In this document: positions 17,397 to 25,881 of the stretch, piece after piece | Position numbering within the stretch: the stretch's first letter is position 1 | Layout of the letters: every line of letters begins with the position of its first letter | Source: Clostridium_I sp047718555 | Lineage (GTDB): Bacteria; Bacillota; Clostridia; Clostridiales; Clostridiaceae | Reading direction: 5' to 3' | Length of the DNA: 64,000 nt | Assembly (NCBI RefSeq): GCF_047718555.1 | Contig: NZ_JBDNRK010000007.1 | Coordinates: 52,749-116,748, forward strand | Made by a program: the position numbers and the translations under genes | Notes under the pieces: model-generated | Database searches by the model: none | What the model saw: the letters and a program-made list of their open reading frames with translations, nothing else | Told to the model about the DNA's origin: nothing

Positions 17397-18425
17397 ATGG
17401 GAAATATATATAAAGGAAAAAATAAGGTAGTTATTAATATTTCTATAGTTATTATGATATTACTTGTTTTATTCGTATATATATCAGATTCATTAAATCA
17501 TCCTTTTATAGTTAATAGTGATAAAGAGTTTGAGATAAAGAATGGAGATACACTTTATAGTGTAATATCAAGACTTGATTCACAAGGGCTCATTGGGAAT
17601 CCTAACCTTATAAAAGCCTATATAAAGTATAAAAAAGCTCCCGGTAATATTAAACCGGGACTTTATACTCTTTCAAATAGCTTAAGTATAGATAAATTTA
17701 TAAAGAATATAAATAATGGAGTTTTTGATAAAAATACAGTATTTATAACCATACCAGAAGGCTATAATTTATCACAAATTGCAGAATTACTGGATAAAAA
17801 AGAGGTTATAACTAAAGATAATTTCATAAAGGCAATCAGTGATTATAAGCTTCCAGATTATATTAAGAATGATAATAATAGAAAATATAAATTAGAAGGA
17901 TATCTTTTCCCGGATACTTATCAATTGAAAAAGAATATGCATGGAAAAGAAATAATAGATTTAATGTTGTTACATTTTGATAGGCAATTTAGCGGCTTAC
18001 TTAAAAAAGACAATATTTCTTTAGATAAAAGCAAGTATGACGATATAATTACTATGGCATCTATAGTTGAGGGAGAAGCTGAAAAGGATACAGAAAGAAG
18101 TACAATAGCTTCAGTATTCTATAATAGATTAAATAAAAATATGAAACTTCAATCCTGTGCTACAGTAGAGTATGCATTGGGTTATCATAAGGATAAATTA
18201 TATGATAAGGATTTAGAGATTAAATCCAATTACAATACGTATTATGTGAATGGATTACCGGAAGGACCTATATGTAACCCGGGATTAAAATCCATTGAAG
18301 CAGCTTTAAAACCAGGTAATACAAATTATATTTATTTTGTATCAAATAACAATGGAACTCACTTCTTTACAGAGGATTATAAAAAATTTGAAGAAGTTAA
18401 AAAGATTACTCAAGGTTCCAATTAG
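17397..18425 (+). CDS. mltG: Endolytic murein transglycosylase MltG
   Basis: Membrane-anchored enzyme that cuts nascent peptidoglycan strands and is thought to end glycan polymerisation. It has 342 residues: a short cytoplasmic tail, a single membrane segment at about residues 11-29 (VVINISIVIMILLVLFVYI) and an extracellular YceG domain. Characteristic blocks are ITIPEGYNLSQIAELL, YKLEGYLFPDTYQL and TMASIVEGEAEKDTERSTIA with the presumed catalytic glutamate, then PGNTNYIYFVSNNNGTHFF. RBS GGATGG is weak. trmR follows after 15 bp. Confidence 0.95.
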   Translation: MGNIYKGKNKVVINISIVIMILLVLFVYISDSLNHPFIVNSDKEFEIKNGDTLYSVISRLDSQGLIGNPNLIKAYIKYKKAPGNIKPGLYTLSNSLSIDKFIKNINNGVFDKNTVFITIPEGYNLSQIAELLDKKEVITKDNFIKAISDYKLPDYIKNDNNRKYKLEGYLFPDTYQLKKNMHGKEIIDLMLLHFDRQFSGLLKKDNISLDKSKYDDIITMASIVEGEAEKDTERSTIASVFYNRLNKNMKLQSCATVEYALGYHKDKLYDKDLEIKSNYNTYYVNGLPEGPICNPGLKSIEAALKPGNTNYIYFVSNNNGTHFFTEDYKKFEEVKKITQGSN

Positions 18426-18440
18426 TTTGGAGGAATTTTA

Positions 18441-19100
18441 ATGAGTGGAATTACTTTTGACTATATTGAACAATATATTAAAGGGCTTATTTGTGAGAAA
18501 TCTGACATATTAAGAGAAATAGAAGAGTTCGCACATAAGAATCTTGTACCTATAGTTCAAAAGGAGACTGCAAGGTTTTTAGAGGTTATATTAACCATAA
18601 AAAGGCCTGCAAAAATATTGGAATTAGGCACTGCCATTGGATATTCATCAATCTTAATGAGCATGTATGCCAATGAAAATTCAAAAATTACAACTATTGA
18701 ACGAGATATTAATATGATAGAAGAAGCTAAAAAGAATATAGAAAAATACGGATTAAGCAGTAAAATTGAAATAAAACAAGGGGATTGCTTAGACGTTTTG
18801 AAGGGTTTAAAGGATAAATACGACTTAATATTTATGGATGCGGGAAAGGGGCACTATAATCACTTTCTTCCAGAATGTTTAAGACTTCTAAATGAAGATG
18901 GCATTATTGTGGCAGATAATGTTTTATTTAGAGGAATGGTTGCCAATGATGAACTTGTGAAAAGAAGAAAAATTACCATTGTAAAGAGGATGAGAAGCTA
19001 TTTAGATATAGTTTCTAAAGACAAAGGACTTATAACCTCTGTAATTCCTATGGGAGATGGAATAGCAGTTACTACAAGGAGGAAGATAGTAGATGAATAA
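18441..19100 (+). CDS. trmR: O-methyltransferase, tRNA 5-hydroxyuridine type
   Basis: SAM-dependent methyltransferase of 219 residues. Motif I is ILELGTAIGYSSILMSMYA near residue 56, and the acidic DLIFMDAGKGHYNHFLPE and IIVADNVLFRG follow the catechol-O-methyltransferase-like plan. In Bacillus subtilis the same gene (yrrM) sits before the U32-peptidase genes yrrN-yrrO and encodes TrmR, which methylates ho5U34 to mo5U34 in tRNA. The same neighbour is found here, which is why I use that name. Start ATG 18441 follows TTTGGAGG; the gene overlaps trhP by 8 bp. Confidence 0.85.
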   Translation: MSGITFDYIEQYIKGLICEKSDILREIEEFAHKNLVPIVQKETARFLEVILTIKRPAKILELGTAIGYSSILMSMYANENSKITTIERDINMIEEAKKNIEKYGLSSKIEIKQGDCLDVLKGLKDKYDLIFMDAGKGHYNHFLPECLRLLNEDGIIVADNVLFRGMVANDELVKRRKITIVKRMRSYLDIVSKDKGLITSVIPMGDGIAVTTRRKIVDE

Positions 19101-20322
19101 ACCAGAGATACTTGCACCAGCGGGAAATCTAGAAAAATTAATAGCTGCTATAAATTTTGGAGCAGATGCAGTGTACCTTGGTGGAAGCAAACTTAATTTG
19201 AGGGCATTTGCAGATAATTTTACTACAGATGAACTTAAAGAGGGTATAGAATTTGCTCACAGCAGAAATAAGAGAGTTTATGTAACTTTAAATGTATTTC
19301 CACATAATGAAGATTTAGAAGGACTAGAAGACTATTTAAAAGAGTTATATGACTTAAAGGTAGATGCTATTATTGTATCAGATCCAGGTATTATTATGAC
19401 CGCTAGAGAAGTAGTACCAAATTTAGAATTACACCTAAGTACTCAGGCAAATAATGTGAATTGGAAATCTGCTGTATTTTGGTATAAACAGGGAGTAAAG
19501 AGAATTGTTCTTGCAAGAGAAATGTCATTAGAAGAAATAAAAGAGATGAGAAAAAAAATTCCAGAGGACTGTGAAATTGAGGCTTTTGTCCATGGTTCCA
19601 TGTGTATGTCTTATTCTGGCAGATGTCTTCTTTCAAATTACATGACAGGTAGAGACTCCAACAGAGGTCAGTGTGCCCAGCCCTGCAGATATAAATACTA
19701 TTTAGTCGAAGAAAAAAGACCCGGTGAGTATTTTCCCATAAATGAAGATGACAAAGGTACTTATATAATGAATTCTAAAGATTTGTGTATGATAGAACAC
19801 ATACCGGAACTCATTAATTCAGGTATAAATTCCTTTAAGATCGAAGGTAGAATGAAAAGCGCATATTATGTAGCATCTGTGGTAAAAGCATATAGAGAGG
19901 CTGTTGACAAGTATTTTGAAGATCCATCAAAGTATGAATTCGATAATAAATGGATGGAGTATTTAATGAAGCCTAGCCACAGAATTTACTATACAGGTTT
20001 TTACTTTGGTGAAGAAAACAAAGAGTATCATAAATCCTCAGCATACATAAGAAATTTTGATATTATTGGAATTGTGCTGGATTACAATATGGAAACTAAA
20101 AGAGCTGTCATAGAGCAGAGAAATAAAGCTTTTCAGGGAGATACTGTGGAAGTTTTAAAACCAATGGGAGACAATATTATTATAGAATTACAGGATCTAA
20201 AAGATAAAAATGATAAACCTATTGAATCTACACCGGTAGCCCAAATGATATATTCAATAAAAACGGATGTAGTTTTGGAAAAAGGTAATATGATTATTAA
20301 AGGAAAAAATCAGGATATATAA
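19093..20322 (+). CDS. trhP: U32 family protein, tRNA uridine hydroxylation (TrhP)
   Basis: 409-residue member of the peptidase U32 family. Typical blocks are PEILAPAGNLEKLIAAINFG at the N-terminus, HLSTQANNVNWKSAVFWY, AFVHGSMCMSYSGRCLLSNY and GQCAQPCRYKYYL with clustered cysteines, probably binding a metal or Fe-S cluster. In E. coli and B. subtilis these proteins are needed for prephenate-dependent ho5U34 formation in tRNA, the step before TrmR. Despite the name, protease activity is doubtful. Only one U32 gene is present here, whereas B. subtilis has two in tandem. AGGAGGA precedes ATG 19093 inside trmR. Confidence 0.87.
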   Translation: MNKPEILAPAGNLEKLIAAINFGADAVYLGGSKLNLRAFADNFTTDELKEGIEFAHSRNKRVYVTLNVFPHNEDLEGLEDYLKELYDLKVDAIIVSDPGIIMTAREVVPNLELHLSTQANNVNWKSAVFWYKQGVKRIVLAREMSLEEIKEMRKKIPEDCEIEAFVHGSMCMSYSGRCLLSNYMTGRDSNRGQCAQPCRYKYYLVEEKRPGEYFPINEDDKGTYIMNSKDLCMIEHIPELINSGINSFKIEGRMKSAYYVASVVKAYREAVDKYFEDPSKYEFDNKWMEYLMKPSHRIYYTGFYFGEENKEYHKSSAYIRNFDIIGIVLDYNMETKRAVIEQRNKAFQGDTVEVLKPMGDNIIIELQDLKDKNDKPIESTPVAQMIYSIKTDVVLEKGNMIIKGKNQDI

Positions 20323-20451
20323 AAAGATAAGTACTTTATTAATGGACACAATTTGTTGAAGCGCATATATTTTAAAATTATATATAGAAATTACTTTGTA
20401 TAAAATACCTTGCTTTAGTCTAGAATTAAGACTAGGGTGAGGTGTTTTTTT

Positions 20452-22056
20452 GTGAATATAAAAAGCAAAAAATGTTCAATAGTTATGATTGTTTTTTTTG
20501 GTATGTTTATTTTTTTAATATATAAATTATATTCTATAGCTTGCATTAAAAATGCTGCTCTTATGACAAGTTTTAATGCTCAAAATACTTCTTTTGAGAG
20601 GACAACAGATTTAAATTATAATGTATTAGACACTAATGGTAAGCAATTTTTAAACTATAATCAGGAATATTATGCAGTAATAAATCCATACATATTTCTT
20701 AAGAATAACAGTGATACAAATATGTATGATCTTAGAGCACTAACTTATACTTTGAGAAGTTATAACAAGGATTATGATCTGTTTAATGATAGCATCAAAA
20801 CAGAAAATCAGAAATTGTATTGGAGAATTGATGAAGATACCTACAATAAAATTAAAGATATAAAAGATGTAAATGGATTTTATGACTATATATACAATAA
20901 AGTTGACCGCAGCGAAGCGGCAGATATAAGCAATATAATAACTAATATCAAAGATAACAATAATAAGGATAAGGATAAAAATTCTTTAGAATATGAAATT
21001 GCAAATAGATTAAAAAATAATTCATATATGGAAAAAGCTTTTGAGAGAGATGTGTATGGAAATCTTACAAATATTCGAGATATAAATAATAATTCTTCAG
21101 TAAATGTAAAATTAACTATTGATAAGGAAATGAATGATAAAGTAAATAAAGTCCTAAATGAGGATGAATTTAAGAACTATAATCAGATTAGTGCAGTAGT
21201 TATGGAAAGTGATACCGGTAAAATAAGGGCATTGACTCAAAAAAATCCTAATAGGGGTAATGAAAATGCAGGGATAGAAGATGGATATCTTTTCCCAGGA
21301 TCAATATTTAAAACCATAGTAGAAGAAGCTGCCCTGGAAAGTAATAGTATAACTACTACACAAAGGTTTCAGGATACAGGTAAATACAATCAAGAGGGAA
21401 GAACAGGAAGCTATACAGCTAATGAAGCATATATAGTATCTTCAAATGAAGCATTTATGAAAATAGGAAACCTTACTGGCTATGATAATATTTATAAATA
21501 TGCAAAAGCGCAGGGAATATTTGATAAAGTTTTGGGTTTAAATTATGAACAATATGCTATACCAAAATTAGATCCTAATTCTGTAGGGGATATAAGTCTT
21601 ATGTCTATAGGTCAGAAGTTCAGAATAACTCCATTAGAGGCCTTAAGTATTCCCAATACGGTTATTAATAATGGAGTATATGTTAAACCAAGTATTATAG
21701 AAGAGTATATAGATGGTGATGGTAAGGTGGTTTATACTCCAGACACTACAAGTAAAAATGTATTGAGTACAAATACTGCAAATATAATGAAAGAAGAAAT
21801 GAGACAGGTAATAGCCAATAAAAAAGGTACAGCACAATTGGCTTATGTACCCAATAATGATATTGGAGGTAAAACTGGAACTTCTACTAGAATTGAAAAA
21901 GAAAAGCATGTTGATGGATGGTTTGTGGGATTCTTCAAAATAAAGAATAAGTACTATTCAGCTGTAGTACAGGTACCGGACATAAAAAACAGTGAAGAAG
22001 CTGGAAATACAGCTGTACCTGTATTTAAAAAAATAGTGGAAGAACTTAATAAATAG
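20452..22056 (+). CDS. Class B penicillin-binding protein (transpeptidase)
   Basis: Cell wall transpeptidase with an N-terminal membrane anchor (about residues 11-29: VMIVFFGMFIFLIYKLYSI) and a C-terminal penicillin-binding domain. The active-site triad is visible as S-I-F-K in FPGSIFKTIVEEA, S-S-N in IVSSNEAFM and K-T-G in IGGKTGTSTR. No PASTA domains follow. The N-terminal 200 residues are poorly conserved and rich in Asn and Asp. The start is GTG 20452 because the AGGTG at 20440 fits it; GTG 20437 is possible. It could serve in sporulation or vegetative growth; neighbours (sigK downstream) do not decide this. Confidence 0.85.
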   Translation: MNIKSKKCSIVMIVFFGMFIFLIYKLYSIACIKNAALMTSFNAQNTSFERTTDLNYNVLDTNGKQFLNYNQEYYAVINPYIFLKNNSDTNMYDLRALTYTLRSYNKDYDLFNDSIKTENQKLYWRIDEDTYNKIKDIKDVNGFYDYIYNKVDRSEAADISNIITNIKDNNNKDKDKNSLEYEIANRLKNNSYMEKAFERDVYGNLTNIRDINNNSSVNVKLTIDKEMNDKVNKVLNEDEFKNYNQISAVVMESDTGKIRALTQKNPNRGNENAGIEDGYLFPGSIFKTIVEEAALESNSITTTQRFQDTGKYNQEGRTGSYTANEAYIVSSNEAFMKIGNLTGYDNIYKYAKAQGIFDKVLGLNYEQYAIPKLDPNSVGDISLMSIGQKFRITPLEALSIPNTVINNGVYVKPSIIEEYIDGDGKVVYTPDTTSKNVLSTNTANIMKEEMRQVIANKKGTAQLAYVPNNDIGGKTGTSTRIEKEKHVDGWFVGFFKIKNKYYSAVVQVPDIKNSEEAGNTAVPVFKKIVEELNK

Positions 22057-22181
22057 AATCATCAAGAGGGGCAAGAGAGATCTGTAGGCCATCAATGACA
22101 TCTTATGAGAAATTTCAAGATCATGGAGAAGAAATTTTAAATTTAAAGCTATGTTAAAATAATTAAGTTAATAGTACATGC

Positions 22182-22207
22182 ACTTTTTCCACTAATAAAC
22201 ATAATAT
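22182..22207 (+). promoter_or_regulatory. Possible sigma K/sigma E-type promoter of sigK
   Basis: AC at 22182-22183, 16 bp, then CATAATAT at 22200-22207, which fits the AC-N16-CATANNNT pattern known for sigma K (and close to sigma E). It lies 32 bp before the GTG start. Autoregulation of sigK is known in Bacillus. The rest of the 182-bp gap shows no clear feature. Confidence 0.4.
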
Positions 22208-22238
22208 ATTAACAAGCACTGTTGGGAGGAGCATCTCT

Positions 22239-22940
22239 GTGTTTATAATATATTGTTTATTAAATATGTTTGGTAGTATAACTTTTTTGACAGCTTATGT
22301 TGGGAATGGTGCTTCATTTCCAAAGCCGTTAACAGAAAGTGAGGAAAAATATTACTTAACAAAATTGCAAGAGGGAGATCCGTTAGCTAAAGATATTTTA
22401 GTAGAAAGAAATTTAAGATTAGTAGCTCATATTGTTAAAAAATATTCTTACTCAGGAAAGGATTCTGACGATTTAATATCTATAGGAACTATAGGACTTA
22501 TTAAGGCCATCGATTCATATAATAGTTCAAAAGGCACTAGACTTGCAACATATGCGGCTAGATGTATTGAAAACGAAATATTAATGTTAATAAGAAATAA
22601 CAAAAAAACAAAAGGTGAAGTATATCTTCAAGATCCAATTGGTGTAGATAAAGAGGGAAATGAAATATCGCTAATGGATATTTTAAGTAGTGAAGAAGAT
22701 TCTGTTATAGAAATTGTAGAAAATAGAATTCAAGTAAAAAAGCTTTATGAAGAAATAGATAACTGCTTAAAGGGAAGAGAACGATTAATTATTTTAATGA
22801 GATATGGATTGAAAGACGGAAGGGCGAAGACTCAAAGAGAAATAGCAAGTTTGTTGGGTATTTCTAGATCTTATGTTTCTAGAATTGAAAAAAGAGCGTT
22901 AAAAAAATTGAATCGTCAATTAAATGCCCTGGGCAAGTGA
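22239..22940 (+). CDS. sigK: Late mother-cell sporulation sigma factor K
   Basis: RNA polymerase sigma factor for late mother-cell genes. It has 233 residues. The pro-type N-terminus is short and hydrophobic (about 18 residues up to FLTAYVGNGASFPKPLT). Region 2 is LVERNLRLVAHIVKKYSYSG, then SIGTIGLIKAIDSY and YAARCIENEILM; region 4 is TQREIASLLGISRSYVSRIE. These match SigK rather than SigE. The gene is intact in this window, with no skin element interrupting it. GTG 22239 is preceded by GGGAGGA. It is followed by a terminator and pilT. Confidence 0.93.
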   Translation: MFIIYCLLNMFGSITFLTAYVGNGASFPKPLTESEEKYYLTKLQEGDPLAKDILVERNLRLVAHIVKKYSYSGKDSDDLISIGTIGLIKAIDSYNSSKGTRLATYAARCIENEILMLIRNNKKTKGEVYLQDPIGVDKEGNEISLMDILSSEEDSVIEIVENRIQVKKLYEEIDNCLKGRERLIILMRYGLKDGRAKTQREIASLLGISRSYVSRIEKRALKKLNRQLNALGK

Positions 22941-22943
22941 CTT

Positions 22944-23062
22944 GTTAATTAAGGATTAAGAATTAGTAAGTAGTAAATATATAATCAGCCAATGTATTAT
23001 ATATTTTGATCCTTCAATGGCTATTTTTTAGCAAAGTTCTAATATTAATCCTTAATTTTTTT
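22944..23062. repeat. Inverted repeat flanking the sigK-pilT gap
   Basis: TTAATTAAGGATTAAGAATT (from 22944) and its near-complement (23040-23060, with ATTAATCCTTAATTTTTT) bracket about 80 bp that contains the sigK terminator. The arms are about 20 bp with few mismatches. It may be a small mobile element or a large stem-loop. Confidence 0.45.
22987..23032 (+). terminator. Terminator after sigK
   Basis: AGCCAATG (from 22987) pairs with CAATGGCT with one mismatch over a long loop, followed by ATTTTTT. A longer loop than usual lowers confidence. Confidence 0.6.
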
Positions 23063-23089
23063 TACTAAATATGAATTTTAGTATATAAT
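23061..23089 (+). promoter_or_regulatory. Promoter of pilT
   Basis: TTTACT at 23061-23066, 17 bp, TATAAT at 23084-23089, 38 bp before the TTG start. Confidence 0.6.
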
Positions 23090-23127
23090 CAATATATATT
23101 ATAAATTTAAGTAATGGAGGACTGGAA

Positions 23128-24183
23128 TTGAAAAAGCTGAATGAGTTATTGAAATTAACATTAGATAATAAAGCCTCAGATTTACATATAACTGTTGGAG
23201 TACCACCGGTTATAAGAGTGAATGGTGAACTTAATGCCATAGATGAAGACAAGCTTCTTCCTGCTGATACAGAAAAGTATGTGAGAGAGCTGCTTCAATC
23301 TAAGTTTGATGAATACAGCGAAAAAGGTGAAATAGATTTATCTTATTCTGTAGCTGGCATAGGCAGATTTAGAGTTAATGCGTATAAGCAAAGGGGTAGT
23401 GATGCTATTGCAATTAGAAATGTAGGTTTAAAAGTACCAGAACTTAAAGAATTGAATTTCCCAAGGGTTATAAATGATGTAATTCAAGCACAAAGAGGTC
23501 TAATTTTAGTTACAGGGCCAACAGGAAGTGGTAAAAGTACTACCCTTGCTGCCATGATAAATGAAATTAATTTTACAAGGAAGGCACATATAATAACTTT
23601 AGAAGATCCAATAGAATATATGCATAAACACAATAAGTCAATTATAAATCAAAGAGAAATAGGTAGGGACAGCAATAGTTATACATCTGCTTTAAAAGCT
23701 ATTTTAAGAGAGGATCCCGATGTTATCTTGATTGGAGAGATGAGAGACCTAGAGACAATATCTATAGCTATTACAGCGGCAGAAACAGGTCATCTTGTGT
23801 TTTCTACTTTACATACTATAGGTGCAGCTAAAACTATAGATAGAATAACAGATGTATTTCCACCTTTTCAGCAGCAACAAATAAAAATTCAGCTTGCTGC
23901 AGTACTTAAAGGTATAATATCTCAACAGTTAATACCTACTGAAGGCAATAAAGGAAGAGTAGCCGCACTTGAAATAATGATTAATACTCCTGCAATACAA
24001 AATCTTATAAGAGAGGGAAAAACTCATCAATTACAATCACTTATACAAACTGGTAATAAATATGGTATGAAAACAATGGATATGTCTTTGGCTGAATTAT
24101 ATAAAAGAGGTGTTATATCCCAGGAATCTGCTTTAACATATAGTGTAGACAGGGAACTTATTTCAAAATTATTGATTTTTTAA
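23128..24183 (+). CDS. pilT: PilT-type twitching motility ATPase
   Basis: Hexameric ATPase that powers retraction of type IV pili. The 351-residue protein has the PilT N-terminal PAS-like domain (ASDLHITVGVPPVIRVNGE), Walker A GPTGSGKST near residue 135, the Asp and His boxes (ITLEDPIEY, TAAETGHLVFSTLHT), Walker B DVILIGEMRDLETI and the C-terminal GMKTMDMSLAELYKRG. The start is TTG 23128 with GGAGG 7 nt upstream. No pilB, pilC, pilin or prepilin peptidase gene is in the window; in clostridia pilT is often apart from the main pil cluster. Confidence 0.93.
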   Translation: MKKLNELLKLTLDNKASDLHITVGVPPVIRVNGELNAIDEDKLLPADTEKYVRELLQSKFDEYSEKGEIDLSYSVAGIGRFRVNAYKQRGSDAIAIRNVGLKVPELKELNFPRVINDVIQAQRGLILVTGPTGSGKSTTLAAMINEINFTRKAHIITLEDPIEYMHKHNKSIINQREIGRDSNSYTSALKAILREDPDVILIGEMRDLETISIAITAAETGHLVFSTLHTIGAAKTIDRITDVFPPFQQQQIKIQLAAVLKGIISQQLIPTEGNKGRVAALEIMINTPAIQNLIREGKTHQLQSLIQTGNKYGMKTMDMSLAELYKRGVISQESALTYSVDRELISKLLIF

Positions 24184-24240
24184 TATTAGCATTCATAACT
24201 ATTTATACTATAAATTGAATTAGAATAATCTTTAAATTAG

Positions 24241-24272
24241 AAAATTATTATTTTACGTAAAAAAATAATTTT
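24241..24272. repeat. AT-rich palindrome between pilT and the glycosyltransferase
   Basis: Sixteen-base arms (AAAATTATTATTTTAC and GTAAAAAAATAATTTT) are complements with one mismatch and no spacer, centred on TTTTACGTAAAA. There is no U-tract after it on the + strand. It could be an operator or an intrinsic hairpin. The remaining 228-bp gap shows only the RBS of the next gene. Confidence 0.5.
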
Positions 24273-24411
24273 AAATATAAAGGAAAGTGGATATAATAGA
24301 TATTAATGGTACTAGTCATGAGGTTATTGTAATTTAAGATATTTTTAATATTTTCTTATAGTAATTAAAATATTTTTGTGCTAAAATAACTTTGTTTAGG
24401 GGGGATACATA

Positions 24412-25686
24412 GTGAATGAACTAAAAAATATAATTCTTATTGGTTCACGCACCTTAACAGGTTTTGTCTTTATTTTTTCTGTATATTGTCTATTTATTTC
24501 TTTATTTGGCTTTTACAAAAAAAAGAGTTCTAGTTCTATAAAACCTAAAAAGACTTTTGCCTTAATAGTGGCGGCACACAATGAAGAGGCTGTTATCAGT
24601 GATATAGTTTTTAGCTTGAACAGGCTGGATTATCCTAAAGATATGTATGATACCTTTGTAATTGCAGACAATTGTACTGATAATACAGCAAAAAAGGCTA
24701 GAAAAAGCGGTGCTTTAGTCTATGAAAGGTTTAATAAGGAAAAAAGAGGAAAAGGTTTTGCGTTGGAATGGATGTTTGGAAAAATATTCAAAATGGGTAA
24801 GAATTACGATGCGGTAGTGATTTTTGATGCAGACAATATAGCCTGTAAAAATTTTTTAAATGAAATGAATAAAAAGCTTTGTGAGGGATATAAAGTAGTT
24901 CAGGGTTATTTAGATAGTAAAAACCCACAGGATACTTGGATTACTGGAAGTTATTCTATTTCCTTTTGGGCAAATAATAGAATGTTTCAACATTCTAGAA
25001 ATAACTTAGGTATATCTAGTCAATTGGGTGGTACAGGATGTTGTATTGATACAAAAATTCTTGAAAAGCTGGGTTGGGGTGCAACCTGCTTAACTGAAGA
25101 TTTGGAATTCACCTGTAAACTGGTAAGTAATGGCTATAAAGTTGGATTTGCTTACGATGCAGTAGTTTATGATGAAAAGCCGCTTACATTAATTCAGTCT
25201 TGGAAGCAAAGAAAAAGATGGATGCAGGGTTATGCTGATGTATCAGGAAGATATTTTTTTAAACTATTAAAAAAAGGTATATTAGAAAGAAATTTTACAG
25301 CTATTGATTGTGCAATTTATACTATACAACCTGTATTATTTATTTTAATGGGTATATCAACGGTAATTGGAATAGTTAAACTGGGCATAGGTGCTTATGA
25401 TTACTTGTTTAATGTTCAAACCCTTGTAGATAACTCAAGTGGTAGTTTATTTACTACATTAACAGGATTAATGGCTCTGATAATGTATTTATATACACCT
25501 TTCTTACTGCTTTTAGATAAAAAAATTAATTTCAAAATTTTGCTTTATTACATTATATTACCTATTTATGCTATAACCTGGCTACCTATTTCTATTCAAG
25601 GTATTTTGAATAGAAATGATAAGGAATGGAGTCATACTCTACATACACGAAGTGTAGATATAAAGGAATTTGAGAAGGCAAATTAA
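24412..25686 (+). CDS. Processive family 2 glycosyltransferase, membrane-bound
   Basis: 424-residue GT2 enzyme of the cellulose/hyaluronan/poly-GlcNAc synthase type. One membrane segment lies at residues 8-30, then the catalytic domain with FALIVAAHNEEAVISD, VIADNCTDNT, the metal-binding VIFDADN, CLTEDLEFTCKL and QSWKQRKRWMQG (the QxxRW signature), followed by three or four membrane segments from about residue 300. It probably extends a cell-surface polysaccharide; the sugar cannot be told. It stands alone, between pilT and ftsA, with a terminator after it. GTG 24412 has AGGGGGG upstream. Confidence 0.85.
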   Translation: MNELKNIILIGSRTLTGFVFIFSVYCLFISLFGFYKKKSSSSIKPKKTFALIVAAHNEEAVISDIVFSLNRLDYPKDMYDTFVIADNCTDNTAKKARKSGALVYERFNKEKRGKGFALEWMFGKIFKMGKNYDAVVIFDADNIACKNFLNEMNKKLCEGYKVVQGYLDSKNPQDTWITGSYSISFWANNRMFQHSRNNLGISSQLGGTGCCIDTKILEKLGWGATCLTEDLEFTCKLVSNGYKVGFAYDAVVYDEKPLTLIQSWKQRKRWMQGYADVSGRYFFKLLKKGILERNFTAIDCAIYTIQPVLFILMGISTVIGIVKLGIGAYDYLFNVQTLVDNSSGSLFTTLTGLMALIMYLYTPFLLLLDKKINFKILLYYIILPIYAITWLPISIQGILNRNDKEWSHTLHTRSVDIKEFEKAN

Positions 25687-25690
25687 TTAG

Positions 25691-25727
25691 AAAAAGGGGC
25701 ATAGGTGATACTTGCCTCTTTTTGTTT
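25691..25727 (+). terminator. Terminator after the glycosyltransferase
   Basis: AAAAAGGGGCA pairs with TGCCTCTTTTT (one G-U), 11-nt loop, followed by TTTTTGTTTTTTT. Confidence 0.88.
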
Positions 25728-25741
25728 TTTTAATGATTATC

Positions 25742-25766
25742 TACGGATGGTAGTCATCGGATAAAT
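25742..25766. repeat. Dispersed intergenic repeat, copy B (fragment)
   Basis: 25 bp beginning TACGGATGGTAGTCATCGGA match the complement of 63947-63971 without a mismatch; the inner GGTAGTCATCGGATAAA also ends copy A at 12569. Only the end of the element remains here, directly after the preceding terminator. Confidence 0.75.
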
Positions 25767-25881
25767 ATTTATGGTTGAAAATTAAATAAAATCATAAAAT
25801 AAATTTTAAAAAAAAGAGGAAAAATAAATTATGTGTTGAATATACATAGGGAAAGGGTTCTCTTATAGGGGGGGAAACTGT

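Noticed and set aside
20414..20437. TAGTCT/AGACTA hairpin before the penicillin-binding protein as a riboswitch
   Set aside because: Only 6-7 bp, no conserved core, and it overlaps the alternative start.
22057..22181. Small gene or RNA between the penicillin-binding protein and sigK
   Set aside because: No start with RBS, no terminator and no recognisable RNA fold.
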